Below are positions 1 through 8,379 of a stretch of DNA of 64,000 bases, one piece after another. Below the pieces are notes generated by a model. That model did no database searches. It worked only from the letters and a program-made list of their open reading frames with translations, and was not told the origin of the DNA. This DNA comes from Microvirga sesbaniae. Lineage in GTDB: Bacteria; Pseudomonadota; Alphaproteobacteria; Rhizobiales; Beijerinckiaceae. The translations under genes were made by a program, and so were the position numbers. Each line of letters begins with the position of its first letter. The first letter of the stretch is position 1. The stretch is taken from the NCBI RefSeq assembly GCF_025460805.1, contig NZ_JAMXFJ010000004.1, forward strand, positions 333,633 through 397,632, written 5' to 3'.

Positions 1-147
1 GCAGGTCTCATCGTCGAGAACGACCACGGGCTCCGTCTCGCCGCGATCCAGCGCCGTCTTGGCCGCTTCGGCGACCGCCGGGAGCGGGCCCGACCGGATC
101 AGGCGCGGGCCGGCGAAGGCCGTGTAGGTCTTGAGGTTTTCACCCAT
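1..147 (-). CDS. DUF2239 family protein, N-terminal part only
   Basis: The first 49 codons of a minus-strand gene that runs off the left edge. The visible protein starts MGENLKTYTAFAGPRLIRSG and continues to a VVVLDDET stretch, which fits the N-terminus of DUF2239 proteins (a YTAFAG start followed by an acidic FDD/LDDxTG segment). No function is established for the family. The ATG is the only start upstream of this conserved block. It is preceded by an AGGACAAC-type sequence, a modest ribosome binding site. It is read away from the neighbouring gene recX. Confidence 0.65.
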   Translation of the reverse strand, partial: MGENLKTYTAFAGPRLIRSGPLPAVAEAAKTALDRGETEPVVVLDDETC

Positions 148-225
148 GTTGTCCTCGTCCGTCGTGGAGCCGAGTTTTATCCGGGTTAAATTCCGCCGTC
201 AATACATCCGGGTAAAATTCCAACG

Positions 226-771
226 CTACGGCTCGTCGGGCTCGTCACGCTCTCCGTCGACGATGTCGCGCGCCACGTCGAAGCGGAACCCGGCCCGCGC
301 CATGGCGGCCAGATCCTTGTCGCGATAGGGCGCCCGCTCGCCCGGCCGGAATGGCCCGAGCCTGCGGCGGCGGGCGAAGGCGCGGGCCGCCTGCTCCTCG
401 TCGCCCTCCTCGCCCTCGAGCGCCGCCGCGATGGCAGTGCGGTCGACGCCCTTGGCCGAGAGCTTGGCCTGGATCGCCCGGGCCGAGCCGCCCCGGCGGC
501 GCAGGGAGGCGACGCGGGCCTCCGCATAGCGGGTATCGTCGATGAGGCCGCTCCTCAGGCTCTTGGCCACGACCTCGTCGATCATGTCGTGAAACGCGGC
601 CGGATCCTCGCCACGCAGGCGGCAGCGCTTGTCGACCTTGCGCCGCAGCACGCGGCGCAGGTTCTCGGCCGAGGAGGCATAGCGCTCGAGATAGGCGAGC
701 GCCGCCCGCTGCAGATAGGCGGGCGTCACCTTCCGGGGCGGCTTGCGGACCGGTTTGGGATCGTCGGTCAT
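226..771 (-). CDS. recX: RecX family regulatory protein
   Basis: 181 aa. It matches the RecX family: an N-terminal YLQRAALAYLERYASSAENL helix, a LRRKVDKR segment, the SGLIDDTRYAEARV motif, then repeated three-helix units including SAKGVDRTAIAAAL. RecX proteins bind RecA filaments and limit RecA activity in the cytoplasm. The start ATG at 771 overlaps the stop of the upstream PAP2 gene (shared ATGA), so the two are translationally coupled. No recA is visible here. The C-terminus is rich in Arg and ends in an acidic GERDEPDEP tail. The family call is firm; regulation of the local RecA is inferred from the family. Confidence 0.88.
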   Translation of the reverse strand: MTDDPKPVRKPPRKVTPAYLQRAALAYLERYASSAENLRRVLRRKVDKRCRLRGEDPAAFHDMIDEVVAKSLRSGLIDDTRYAEARVASLRRRGGSARAIQAKLSAKGVDRTAIAAALEGEEGDEEQAARAFARRRRLGPFRPGERAPYRDKDLAAMARAGFRFDVARDIVDGERDEPDEP

Positions 772-1520
772 TCCGGCTTGGCATCCGCGGGAGGCGAGGC
801 CTCGCCGGGCTTCTCCACCTGGCCGCGCCGCTGCAGTTGCAGGGCCACGAACCAGCACAGGGACGCCCAGGCGGCGCCCACCGCCCATCCGGCCAGGACG
901 TCGCTCGGCCAGTGCACGCCGAGATAGACGCGGCTCACCCCCACGAGCAGAGTCGTGAGGATGGCCAGGCCCATGATGAACGCGCTGACGCGCCGGCTCC
1001 TCTCCACTCGGGCGAGCAGGGCGCCCAAGGTCAGATAGGTGATCGCCGACATCATCGCGTGGCCGCTCGGGAAGCTCGCCGTGTAGACCCGCGTCGCGTG
1101 GGGCACCAGATCCGGCCGGGGCCGCTCGAATCCGAGCTTGAGGCCCGTGGAGAGGAGCGTGCCCCCGACGATGGCGGCCAGGACCAGGAGGGCCGCGCCG
1201 CGCTTGCCCGCCATGAGCAGATACGTGACCGCCGCCAGGGTAAGGAGCGTCAGGATCGCGTAGCCGCCGAGGCCGGTGATGTCCCGGGCCGATTCCTCCA
1301 GCCAGGAGGGTCCGAGGGGATTGGCCGGATTCTGCGGATCCCGCAGGGCCAGCAGGAGCCGGCTGTCGAGGGCGTGGGTTTCCCCTTCCCGCACCTCGTC
1401 GGCCAGCGCGATGAAGGCCCAGGCGAAGAACCCGCAGGCCGACATGGACAGCAGAGGACCGACCTCGTTCAGGCGCAGGCGAAGCCACAAGCGCGTGGCG
1501 GGAGCAAGAAGCGTGTGCAT
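768..1520 (-). CDS. PAP2-family membrane phosphatase
   Basis: 250 aa integral membrane protein with the three phosphatase motifs of the PAP2 superfamily: K128-x6-R135-P136 (KLGFERPRP), P151-S-G-H154 (FPSGHAMM), and S196-R-x5-H203-x3-D207 (SRVYLGVHWPSD). About five or six hydrophobic helices surround them, with the active site expected on the outer face of the membrane. Members remove phosphate from undecaprenyl diphosphate, phosphatidic acid or lipid A, and the sequence does not tell which. The start at 1520 was chosen because AGGAGG lies just upstream. A longer start at 1565 is possible. It forms an overlapping pair with recX downstream. Confidence 0.87.
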   Translation of the reverse strand: MHTLLAPATRLWLRLRLNEVGPLLSMSACGFFAWAFIALADEVREGETHALDSRLLLALRDPQNPANPLGPSWLEESARDITGLGGYAILTLLTLAAVTYLLMAGKRGAALLVLAAIVGGTLLSTGLKLGFERPRPDLVPHATRVYTASFPSGHAMMSAITYLTLGALLARVERSRRVSAFIMGLAILTTLLVGVSRVYLGVHWPSDVLAGWAVGAAWASLCWFVALQLQRRGQVEKPGEASPPADAKPE

Positions 1521-1891
1521 GGCCTCCTCAGATAGGCCTGCGGCGGGCATCTGGCGAGGGGCCATGGATGCGCCTGACCGGGTCGACGTCCTGCCGAGGC
1601 CGGGACGGCCGCCCGTCGCATCGCGGTCGGCGCCCCCGAGGCATCTTTTCGCCACGCCCGGCCTGCTGGCCGTTCCGTCGCCCTCCGCCCGTCCTGGCAC
1701 CCTCCCGGCGATGGCCGCCCGCCCGTTGGGCCACCTCCGCACGTCATCACCGGCCCCGTCCCGATGATGACCCGGTGGGAAGGCCGGATCGCGCGGCCGT
1801 GCATGTCCTGCGAGAATGCCGGTTCGATTGTCCGCCGCTCCGTGATACGAAGCACCTCGACGCCACGACGATCCAGCAACGAGAGAGCGGC
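1521..1891. other. Intergenic region between PAP2 and aminotransferase genes
   Basis: 371 bases between divergently transcribed genes. I see no convincing coding region. The promoters of both neighbours must lie here, but no clear -35/-10 pair stands out. It holds a degenerate copy of the GTCATCACCGG-type repeat (1743-1771) also found at 45.4-45.6 kb. Confidence 0.6.
1743..1771. repeat. Short palindromic repeat, GTCATCA...TGATGAC arms
   Basis: Seven-base perfect arms GTCATCA (1743-1749) and TGATGAC (1765-1771) flank a CCGGCCCCGTCCCGA centre. The sequence closely matches the left edge of the larger hairpin unit at 45513-45601, so it looks like a truncated copy of the same dispersed intergenic repeat. 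Confidence 0.7.
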
Positions 1892-3046
1892 ATGAACCGA
1901 CTGTTCGCCAACCTGCCCACCACCGTGTTCGAAGTCATGTCGAGCCTCGCCCGCGAGACCGGGGCGATCAATCTCGGCCAAGGCTTTCCGGACGATCCCG
2001 GCCCCGAGGACGTGCGGCGGGCGGCGGCGGAGGCGGTGCTCAACGGCTACAACCAGTACCCCTCCATGATGGGCATTCCGGAGCTGCGCACCGCGATCGC
2101 CGCCCATTACAAGCACTGGCAGGGCCTCGACCTCGATGCCGGCACCGAGGTGATGGTGACCTCCGGGGCCACGGAAGCCCTCGCGGGCGCGATCCTGGGC
2201 ATCGTGGAGCCGGGCGACGAGGTGGTGCTGTTCGAGCCCATGTACGACGCCTATCTGCCCCTCGTGCGGCTCGCCGGGGGGGTGCCGAAATTCGTCACCC
2301 TGCAGCCGCCCCATTTCCGCCTGACGGAAGAGGCGCTGGCGAAGGCCTTCTCGCCCAAGACCAAGGCGGTGGTGTTCAACAACCCGCTCAACCCGACCGC
2401 CACCGTGTTCACGGCCGAGGATCTGAACCTTCTCGCCGCGTTCTGCCGGAAATTCGACGCCATCGCGATCTCGGACGAGGTCTGGGAGCACGTGGTTTTC
2501 GACGGCCGCAAGCACCGCCCGGTGCTGGGGCTCGAGGGCATGCGCGAGCGTTCGGTGAAGATCGGCTCGGCGGGCAAGATCTTCAGCCTCACGGGCTGGA
2601 AGGTCGGCTTCGTCTGCGCCGCCCCGCCGATCATGAAGGTGCTGGCGAAGTCGCACCAGTTCCTCGCCTTCACGACGGCTCCGAACCTCCAGGCCGCGGT
2701 GGCCTACGGGCTCGGCAAGGACGATTCCTATTTCGGCGGCATGCGGACGAACTTCGCCCGCAGCCGCGACCGCTTCACCGACGGGTTGCGGAGCCTCGGC
2801 TTCGACGTGATCCCGAGCCAGGGCACTTATTTCGTCAACATCGACATCGCGGCCCTGGGCGAGAGCGACGACGTCGCCTTCTGCCGCCGCCTGGTCATGG
2901 AGCATGGGGTCGCGGCGATCCCGGTCTCGGCCTTCTATGCGGAGGGCGCGGTGAAGACCGTGGTGCGCTTCTGCTTTGCCAAGAAGGACGCGACCCTCGA
3001 TGCCGGGCTGGAGCGGCTGGCGACGGCGATCAGGCGGGCGGCCTGA
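1892..3046 (+). CDS. PLP-dependent class I/II aminotransferase
   Basis: 384 aa fold-type I aminotransferase. Visible features are the N-terminal INLGQGFPDDPGPEDV substrate-loop motif, TSGATEAL (about 90-97) for phosphate binding, NNPLNPTA (163-170), SDEVWEH (194-200) with the Asp that contacts the pyridine nitrogen, and SAGKIFSLTGWKVG with the Schiff-base lysine at K229. The motifs match the kynurenine/methionine aminotransferase (YbdL/KAT) subgroup. The start at 1892 is the first ATG before the conserved block; upstream codons in frame are low-complexity. It is a stand-alone gene, so the amino donor is not indicated by context. Confidence 0.88.
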   Translation: MNRLFANLPTTVFEVMSSLARETGAINLGQGFPDDPGPEDVRRAAAEAVLNGYNQYPSMMGIPELRTAIAAHYKHWQGLDLDAGTEVMVTSGATEALAGAILGIVEPGDEVVLFEPMYDAYLPLVRLAGGVPKFVTLQPPHFRLTEEALAKAFSPKTKAVVFNNPLNPTATVFTAEDLNLLAAFCRKFDAIAISDEVWEHVVFDGRKHRPVLGLEGMRERSVKIGSAGKIFSLTGWKVGFVCAAPPIMKVLAKSHQFLAFTTAPNLQAAVAYGLGKDDSYFGGMRTNFARSRDRFTDGLRSLGFDVIPSQGTYFVNIDIAALGESDDVAFCRRLVMEHGVAAIPVSAFYAEGAVKTVVRFCFAKKDATLDAGLERLATAIRRAA

Positions 3047-3142
3047 GGCCTGCCATCGCGGTTGCGCCTTGGACATTGTTTCTTGGCCCGGAATTTCTTA
3101 GCCTGCCCCGTTGTCACCTGTCTTGAGGAGTGCCGCCCCAAA

Positions 3143-4228
3143 ATGTTCCGTCTTCTCGCCTCGGTTGCTCTGACCCTCGGTCTCGTCACCGCCGCCGCCG
3201 CCCAGGAGCGCGTGGTCAACGTCTATAACTGGTCCGACTACGTGGACCCGAAGGCGCTCGACGAGTTCACGAAGCAGACCGGCATCAAGGTGGTCTACGA
3301 CACCTATGACAACAACGAGATCGTCGAGACCAAGCTTCTGGCCGGCAAGTCAGGCTACGACATCGTCGTGCCGTCGGGCCCGTTCGTGCAGCGCCTGATC
3401 GGCGCCAAGGTGTTCCAGAAGCTCGACAAGGCCAAGCTGCCGAACCTCGCCAATCAATGGCCCGAGGTGACGCAGCGTCTCGCCGTGTTCGATCCGGGCA
3501 ACCAATATGCCGTCAACTACATGTGGGGCACCACGGGCATCGGCATCAACGTGAAGAAGGTGAAGGAGATCCTCGGCGACATGCCGCTCAACACCTGGGA
3601 TCTGGTGATGAAGCCGGAGATCGCCTCCAAGCTGAAGGCCTGCGGCATCTACATGCTCGACAGCCCCGAGGACCTTTTCCCCGGCGTCATGGCCTATCTC
3701 GGCCTCAACCCGGATTCGAAGCGCCTGGAGGATCTGAACAAGGCGGGCGACGCCCTGTTCCGCATCCGCGGCAACATCCAGAAGTTCCACTCCTCCGAAT
3801 ACATCAACGCCCTCGCCAACGGCGACATCTGCGTGGCGGTGGGCTATTCGGGCGACATGATCCAGGCCAAGAACCGCGCCGAGGAAGCCAAGAACGGCGT
3901 CGAGGTCGGCTACGTCATCCCGCGCGAGGGCGCGCTGATGTGGTTCGACAGCTTCGTGATCCCGGCGGACGCCAAGAACGTCGCGGAGGCGCACGAGTTC
4001 ATCAACTTCATGATGAAGCCCGAGATCGCCGCCAGGAACGCGAACTTCGTGTCCTACGCGTCGGGCAATCTCGCGGCCAAGCAGTTCATCGACAAGGCGA
4101 TCCTCGACAATCCCGGCATCTACCCGGACGACGCCACCATGAAGCGCCTGTTCACCAACACGGCCTATGACGAGCGCTCGCAGCGCACCGTCACGCGGCT
4201 CTGGACCCGGGTGAAGACCGGGCGTTAA
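3143..4228 (+). CDS. Polyamine-type ABC transporter periplasmic binding protein (PotF/PotD-like)
   Basis: 361 aa. The signal peptide is MFRLLASVALTLGLVTAAAA, cleaved before QERVVNVYNWSDY. The mature start VVNVYNWSDYVDP, the YDTYDNNEIVETKLLAGKSGYDIVVPS block and the WGTTGIGIN motif are typical of PotF/SpuD spermidine or putrescine binding proteins. The ATG at 3143 was chosen because it begins the signal peptide; an upstream in-frame start at 3062 would put charged residues ahead of it. No permease or ATPase gene is adjacent, so it is an orphan here. A short palindrome follows at 4271-4294. Confidence 0.88.
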   Translation: MFRLLASVALTLGLVTAAAAQERVVNVYNWSDYVDPKALDEFTKQTGIKVVYDTYDNNEIVETKLLAGKSGYDIVVPSGPFVQRLIGAKVFQKLDKAKLPNLANQWPEVTQRLAVFDPGNQYAVNYMWGTTGIGINVKKVKEILGDMPLNTWDLVMKPEIASKLKACGIYMLDSPEDLFPGVMAYLGLNPDSKRLEDLNKAGDALFRIRGNIQKFHSSEYINALANGDICVAVGYSGDMIQAKNRAEEAKNGVEVGYVIPREGALMWFDSFVIPADAKNVAEAHEFINFMMKPEIAARNANFVSYASGNLAAKQFIDKAILDNPGIYPDDATMKRLFTNTAYDERSQRTVTRLWTRVKTGR

Positions 4229-4270
4229 TCCGCCGCTCAGGTTCGGTCCGGCATCGTCGCGATGCCCTGA

Positions 4271-4294
4271 AAGCTCCGCCCATGGGCGGAGCTT
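4271..4294 (+). terminator. Inverted repeat after the polyamine-binding protein gene
   Basis: Perfect 10-base arms AAGCTCCGCC / GGCGGAGCTT around CATG. No T-run follows, so this could be a weak terminator or a 3' stabilising hairpin. It ends 24 bases before the next start codon. Confidence 0.5.
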
Positions 4295-4318
4295 GTGTCT
4301 TCGAGAAGGACTCTTTCC

Positions 4319-5041
4319 ATGCGCCTTGCCGTTGCCGCTGCCCTCGCAGCTCTGAGCCTCGCCGCCCCGGCGCTCGCTCAAGATCCCGCGCCGCGCCAGC
4401 CGACGATCAGCGTGATGGGAACCGGCGAGGCGGAGCTGAAGCCGGATTTCGCCCGCATTCATGTGACGGTCGCCACGCAGGCCGACACGGTGGCGCAGGC
4501 GAGCGCCGCCAACAAGACGGCCACCGAGCGGGTGCTCGCCCGCATCCAGGGGCTCGGCGTCAAGCGAGAGGACATCCGGACGGTCAATTTCCAGGTCTTC
4601 CAGACGCCTCCGCAGCTCGGCCCGGACGGCAAGGAGGTGAAGACCCCGAAATTCTCCGCCAATCACCAGCTGCGGATCACCACCCGCGACCTCGACGGCG
4701 TCGGGCGTCTCGCCGGCGAGATCCTGGCGAGCGGCGACATGACCTTCCAGTCGGTCGCCTTCGGGCTCGACCGGCAGGAAGAGGGCGGCGACCGGGCCCG
4801 GGAAGCGGCCGTGCGCGACGCCCGTCGCCAGGCGGAGATCTATGCCGCCGCCGCCGGCGTGTCCCTGGGCCGCCTCCTGGAGATCCGGGACGGTTCCGCC
4901 CAGCCCTTCGAGCCGCAGCCGGACATGCGCATGTCCATGGCGATGGCCAAGGGGGCCGAATCGGTTCCGATCGTGCCGCCGGCGACGATCCGCTACACGG
5001 CGAACGTGCAGCTCGTCTGGGAGATGGCCGGGAAGCCCTGA
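4319..5041 (+). CDS. SIMPL-domain (DUF541) periplasmic protein
   Basis: 240 aa with an N-terminal signal peptide (MRLAVAAALAALSLAAPALA) and a single SIMPL/DUF541 domain. The hallmark start ISVMGTGEAELKPDFARIHV, the central LGVKREDIRTVNFQV and the C-terminal ATIRYTANVQLVWEM strand all fit. The family is exported and implicated in oxidative stress or, in other bacteria, membrane association; the local role is unknown. The ATG at 4319 was chosen over an in-frame GTG at 4295 because AAGGA lies about nine bases upstream and the signal peptide starts there. It is convergent with the chemoreceptor gene. Confidence 0.85.
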   Translation: MRLAVAAALAALSLAAPALAQDPAPRQPTISVMGTGEAELKPDFARIHVTVATQADTVAQASAANKTATERVLARIQGLGVKREDIRTVNFQVFQTPPQLGPDGKEVKTPKFSANHQLRITTRDLDGVGRLAGEILASGDMTFQSVAFGLDRQEEGGDRAREAAVRDARRQAEIYAAAAGVSLGRLLEIRDGSAQPFEPQPDMRMSMAMAKGAESVPIVPPATIRYTANVQLVWEMAGKP

Positions 5042-5060
5042 GACGCCCCGGCCCGTCGGA

Positions 5061-7049
5061 TCAGGCCGCCCTGACGCTCTGGAGGAACTGGCCGATCTCG
5101 GCCCCGAGGCGCTGGGCTTGGCTCTCCAGGGCGACCGAGAGATCCGCCACATTGCGGGCGGCGTCGAGGGACTGGGTCGCGACTCCTTGCGTCGTCTCGA
5201 TGGCGGAGGTGCCGGCCTGCGCCTCCGTCGAGACCTGGGCCACGGAGCGGGCGATCTCGGACACAGCTGCCGTCTGCTGGCTCACCGTTCCGGCCACCGT
5301 GGACACGACCCCGGCCAGATCCTCCACGGAGGCCTGCACCGTGCCGAGCGCCACCAGGGTCTCCCGCGAGGCCGCCTGGACGGCCTCGATCTGACGGGCG
5401 ATCTCCTCGGTGGCCTTGGCAGTCTGGCCGGCCAGATCCTTCACCTCGGAGGCGACGACCGCGAAGCCCTTGCCGGCCTCGCCGGCCCGGGCCGCCTCGA
5501 TGGTGGCGTTGAGCGCAAGCAGGTTGGTCTGGGCCGCGATGGTTCGGATGAGGTTCGCCACCTCGCCGATCTGAGAGGTGGCCGTCGAGAGCGTCGACAT
5601 GCTGCCGGACGCGCCGCGCGCCTCAGCGACCGCGCGCTCGGAGGCCTGCGCCGAGGCCTGGGTCTGGGCCGCGACTTCGGCCAGGGACGCGTCGAGCTCC
5701 TCGGCGGCGCTTGCCACCGCCGACATGTTGTGCGCCGTGCGGGTGGAGGCGGCTCCCGCGATCTGGGCCTGCTGGGTGACGTGATGGGCCGACCCCTCCA
5801 GCTGCCCGGACGCCTTGGCGAGTTCGCCCGTGACGTCCCGGACCTCTGCGAGGATCTGCTCGACCGAAGCGTCGAAGGCCATGATCGCGTTGGAGATCGC
5901 GTGGGCCCGCTGGGCGTCCACGGCCGCCATGCCCTCGCGCTCCTGCGTCAGCCGCTCGCGCTCGCGGGCATTGTCGCGGAACACCAGGACCGTGCGGGCC
6001 ATGGCGCCGATCTCGTCGGTGTTGCCGGTGAACGGGACCTCGCTCGCCGCATCGCCGTCCGCCAGCCGCCGCATGGCCTGCTGGAGGCGGGTCAGGGGCA
6101 GCGAGATCGATCGTCCGACGAGGACGTTGAGCACGAGGCCGAACAGCAGCGTGGCTCCCATGGCCCAGAGGATCAGCGTGAAGGTGCGATGCTGCGAGGC
6201 GGTGAGCTGCTCGTCCGTCTCGTGCGCCTCCGCGCGGACCTTGGCGAGCAGCTGGTCGAGGACCGGGACGAGCAGGTCGAACTGCCCCATCAGCTTCTCG
6301 CCCTGGCCGGAGACCTGCTGCTCCAGCTCGCTCCAGGCGTGGAACGCCTCCTGGAACGAGACGCTGGCGGAGTCGATCACCGCCTTGTCCTTGGGATCGC
6401 CGGAGAACTGGGCCAGCGCCCGGGTGAAGCGTCCCTGCTCGACCTCGAAGGCGCCGAGGATGCTCTCCTCGAGCAGGATGCGGGCGCGGGCCTCCTGGTT
6501 GAACATGCCGAGCATGGCCGCCCACAGGCGCCAGGCGATGGTCTCGCCGCTGCCGGTCAGGGGCCGCACGAGCTTTTCGAGATTGGTCTCGGCCTTCAGC
6601 AGGCGTCCCTGTGCGCCTTCGTCCGGCTTGCTGCCGACGGCGGCATAGAGCTTGCCGAGGGCGTTGCCCTGGCCGATCAAGGCGGCCGCATGCTGCTTCA
6701 GGGCTGCGACCTCGGGGGTGATCAGGGTGGCCCCGGTGGCGGCACCCATCTCGTCGAGCTGGGCGGCCAGAGCCTTGTGCTGATCGACGAAGGCCTGGCC
6801 ATGGTGGGCGAGGCGGCTTGCCGTCCATTCGCCGGCGGTCACTTTCAGGGCGTCGGCCCGGCTCCGGACTTGGTTGGCCTTCTCGGCCAGGGCGGAATAG
6901 GTCTGCTGCACCGACAGCGCCTGTTCGACCTCATGGCGGCCTGTCTGAAATACGGCGCCGATGACCGCGAAGCCGAGCACCATGACGCCGCTCAACGCGG
7001 CGACCCGCACCCGCACCGACGGCCGCCTCACACGAGCAAGAGACGACAT
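5061..7049 (-). CDS. Methyl-accepting chemotaxis protein
   Basis: 662 aa. An N-terminal membrane segment (about residues 17-36) precedes a large helical periplasmic sensor region. A second membrane segment (about 285-308) is followed by a HAMP linker and a cytoplasmic signalling domain. The hairpin tip [20 protein letters not shown] (about 505-524) is the CheA/CheW contact region. The helical, Gln-rich sensor gives no clear ligand prediction. The start at 7049 has GGGGGA immediately upstream; an ATG at 7082 adds 11 residues. There is no C-terminal CheR-tethering NWETF pentapeptide. No che genes are nearby, so it is a dispersed receptor. Confidence 0.93.
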   Translation of the reverse strand: MSSLARVRRPSVRVRVAALSGVMVLGFAVIGAVFQTGRHEVEQALSVQQTYSALAEKANQVRSRADALKVTAGEWTASRLAHHGQAFVDQHKALAAQLDEMGAATGATLITPEVAALKQHAAALIGQGNALGKLYAAVGSKPDEGAQGRLLKAETNLEKLVRPLTGSGETIAWRLWAAMLGMFNQEARARILLEESILGAFEVEQGRFTRALAQFSGDPKDKAVIDSASVSFQEAFHAWSELEQQVSGQGEKLMGQFDLLVPVLDQLLAKVRAEAHETDEQLTASQHRTFTLILWAMGATLLFGLVLNVLVGRSISLPLTRLQQAMRRLADGDAASEVPFTGNTDEIGAMARTVLVFRDNARERERLTQEREGMAAVDAQRAHAISNAIMAFDASVEQILAEVRDVTGELAKASGQLEGSAHHVTQQAQIAGAASTRTAHNMSAVASAAEELDASLAEVAAQTQASAQASERAVAEARGASGSMSTLSTATSQIGEVANLIRTIAAQTNLLALNATIEAARAGEAGKGFAVVASEVKDLAGQTAKATEEIARQIEAVQAASRETLVALGTVQASVEDLAGVVSTVAGTVSQQTAAVSEIARSVAQVSTEAQAGTSAIETTQGVATQSLDAARNVADLSVALESQAQRLGAEIGQFLQSVRAA

Positions 7050-7143
7050 TCCCCCGAATCCCCCTTTAGGACTTTGCGGCAAGATTGGGGCGAACGTGTT
7101 AAGGAGTCATTGACGCTAGGTCAGAGGGCCGTCCGCGATTCGG

Positions 7144-7602
7144 TCAGGCGGCCTTCGGCAGTTCGGTCATGATGGCGTAAAGGGCTGTGGCGTCCCGGGT
7201 GGCCCGAACCCGCTCGATCAGCCCAGGTTCCCGCAGCACCCGGGCGACCCGGGCCAGGGCCTTCAGATGATCGGCGCCGGCTCCTTCGGGTGCGAGCAGA
7301 AGGAAGAGCACGTCGACCGGCTGACCATCGAGAGCTTCGAAATCGACCGGTCTGTCGAGCCTCGCGATGAGGCCGAAGATCCGGGTGAGATTCGGCAGTT
7401 TGCCGTGAGGAATGGCGATGCCCTCGCCGATTCCGGTCGAGCCGAGGCGCTCGCGCTGCAGGAGAGCCTCGTAGATGGCGCTGTCGGGGAGACCCGTGAG
7501 CCGGGCCGCCTGGGAGGCCAGTTCCTGAAGGGCCTGCTTCTTGCCGCTGACGCGCAGGGCGGGCAGAACGGCCCGGGGGTCTAAGAAATCCAGCAAAGGC
7601 AT
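7144..7602 (-). CDS. ptsN: PTS IIA-like nitrogen regulatory protein PtsN
   Basis: 152 aa EIIA-Ntr domain. The phosphorylatable histidine is H66 in GIAIPHGKLPN, preceded by the conserved LLQRERLGSTGIGEG. It is the terminal phosphoacceptor of the nitrogen phosphotransferase chain (PtsP-NPr-PtsN) and usually controls potassium transport and stress responses. It is the last gene of the run lptC-lptA-lptB-rpoN-hpf-ptsN, the standard proteobacterial order, so co-transcription with rpoN and hpf is likely. Confidence 0.93.
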   Translation of the reverse strand: MPLLDFLDPRAVLPALRVSGKKQALQELASQAARLTGLPDSAIYEALLQRERLGSTGIGEGIAIPHGKLPNLTRIFGLIARLDRPVDFEALDGQPVDVLFLLLAPEGAGADHLKALARVARVLREPGLIERVRATRDATALYAIMTELPKAA

Positions 7603-7687
7603 CGATCACGCTGCATTTTGATGTGAAGCCTGGAAGGCCTCTCACCGTTCCACGCAAGAACCGGGCCAAGAAGAGGTAGCTCCCCCG

Positions 7688-8263
7688 TCAAGGCTGTGCG
7701 AGCGGCGGATCGACCCAACCGATCGCTCCGTCGCCGCGGCGGTATACGACGTTCACGCGGCCGGTGCTAGCGTGGATGAACACAAGGGCAGGAGCTCCGG
7801 TGAGATCGAGCTGCATCACAGCGTCGCTGACCGAGAGCCTGTGGAGGGGCTTGGTGGTCTCGGCGATCACCATCGGATGGTAGGCCTCGTCCTCGCTCGC
7901 CTCGTCGCTGGGGGCTTCAAGGACGGAATAGGCCATTTCGAGGCCGCCCGCGCGCCCGTTCCCGGCGCCGGAACGATCCTTCAGCCGTTGCTTGTAGCGG
8001 CGCAGGCGGTTCTCGATCCGGCCTGCCGTCTGGTCGAAGCTGGCATAAGCGTCCTGAGCCGCCCCGGAGGCTTCCAGGGTCATGCCCGACGTCAGGTGAA
8101 GAACGCAGTCGGTGCGATAGCCGGTGCCGTCGCGGGTGACCGTCACGTGACCCGAATAGCCGCCGTCGAAATATTTCGACAGGGCGCCGGCCATCCGGTC
8201 CCGGACCTGAGACCTAAGGGCTTCGCCGATATCGAGATTCTTCCCCGACACCCTCAATGTCAT
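7688..8263 (-). CDS. hpf: Long-form ribosome hibernation promoting factor
   Basis: 191 aa. An N-terminal S30AE domain (about 1-105, beginning MTLRVSGKNLDIGEALRSQV) binds the small ribosomal subunit. A linker leads to a C-terminal dimerisation domain (about 130-188, KPLHRLSVSDAVMQLDLTGA), as in long HPF that forms 100S ribosome dimers. The ATG at 8263 has AAGAGGAGGAGA upstream; upstream in-frame codons are not family-like. It lies between rpoN and ptsN. Confidence 0.94.
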   Translation of the reverse strand: MTLRVSGKNLDIGEALRSQVRDRMAGALSKYFDGGYSGHVTVTRDGTGYRTDCVLHLTSGMTLEASGAAQDAYASFDQTAGRIENRLRRYKQRLKDRSGAGNGRAGGLEMAYSVLEAPSDEASEDEAYHPMVIAETTKPLHRLSVSDAVMQLDLTGAPALVFIHASTGRVNVVYRRGDGAIGWVDPPLAQP

Positions 8264-8379
8264 GGTGATCTCCTCCTCTTGCGCCGTCGCTTCGTGGCGA
8301 TCCTTCGGGGTGGCGCTTGGGGTCGATGATGATCCGAATGAGGCCCAATGCAAGCCTTGAAATGGGCGCGCTTGCCAGG

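Noticed and set aside
226..1488. Single 420-residue minus-strand protein extending recX upstream
   Set aside because: Only the last 181 residues match RecX. The N-terminal part is a shifted frame over the PAP2 gene with Arg/Gly/Pro-rich composition.
4842..7172. Open frame of 776 codons on the plus strand
   Set aside because: It lies antisense to the complete chemoreceptor gene, is very Gly/Arg/Leu/His-rich and shows no domain. This is a GC-codon shadow.
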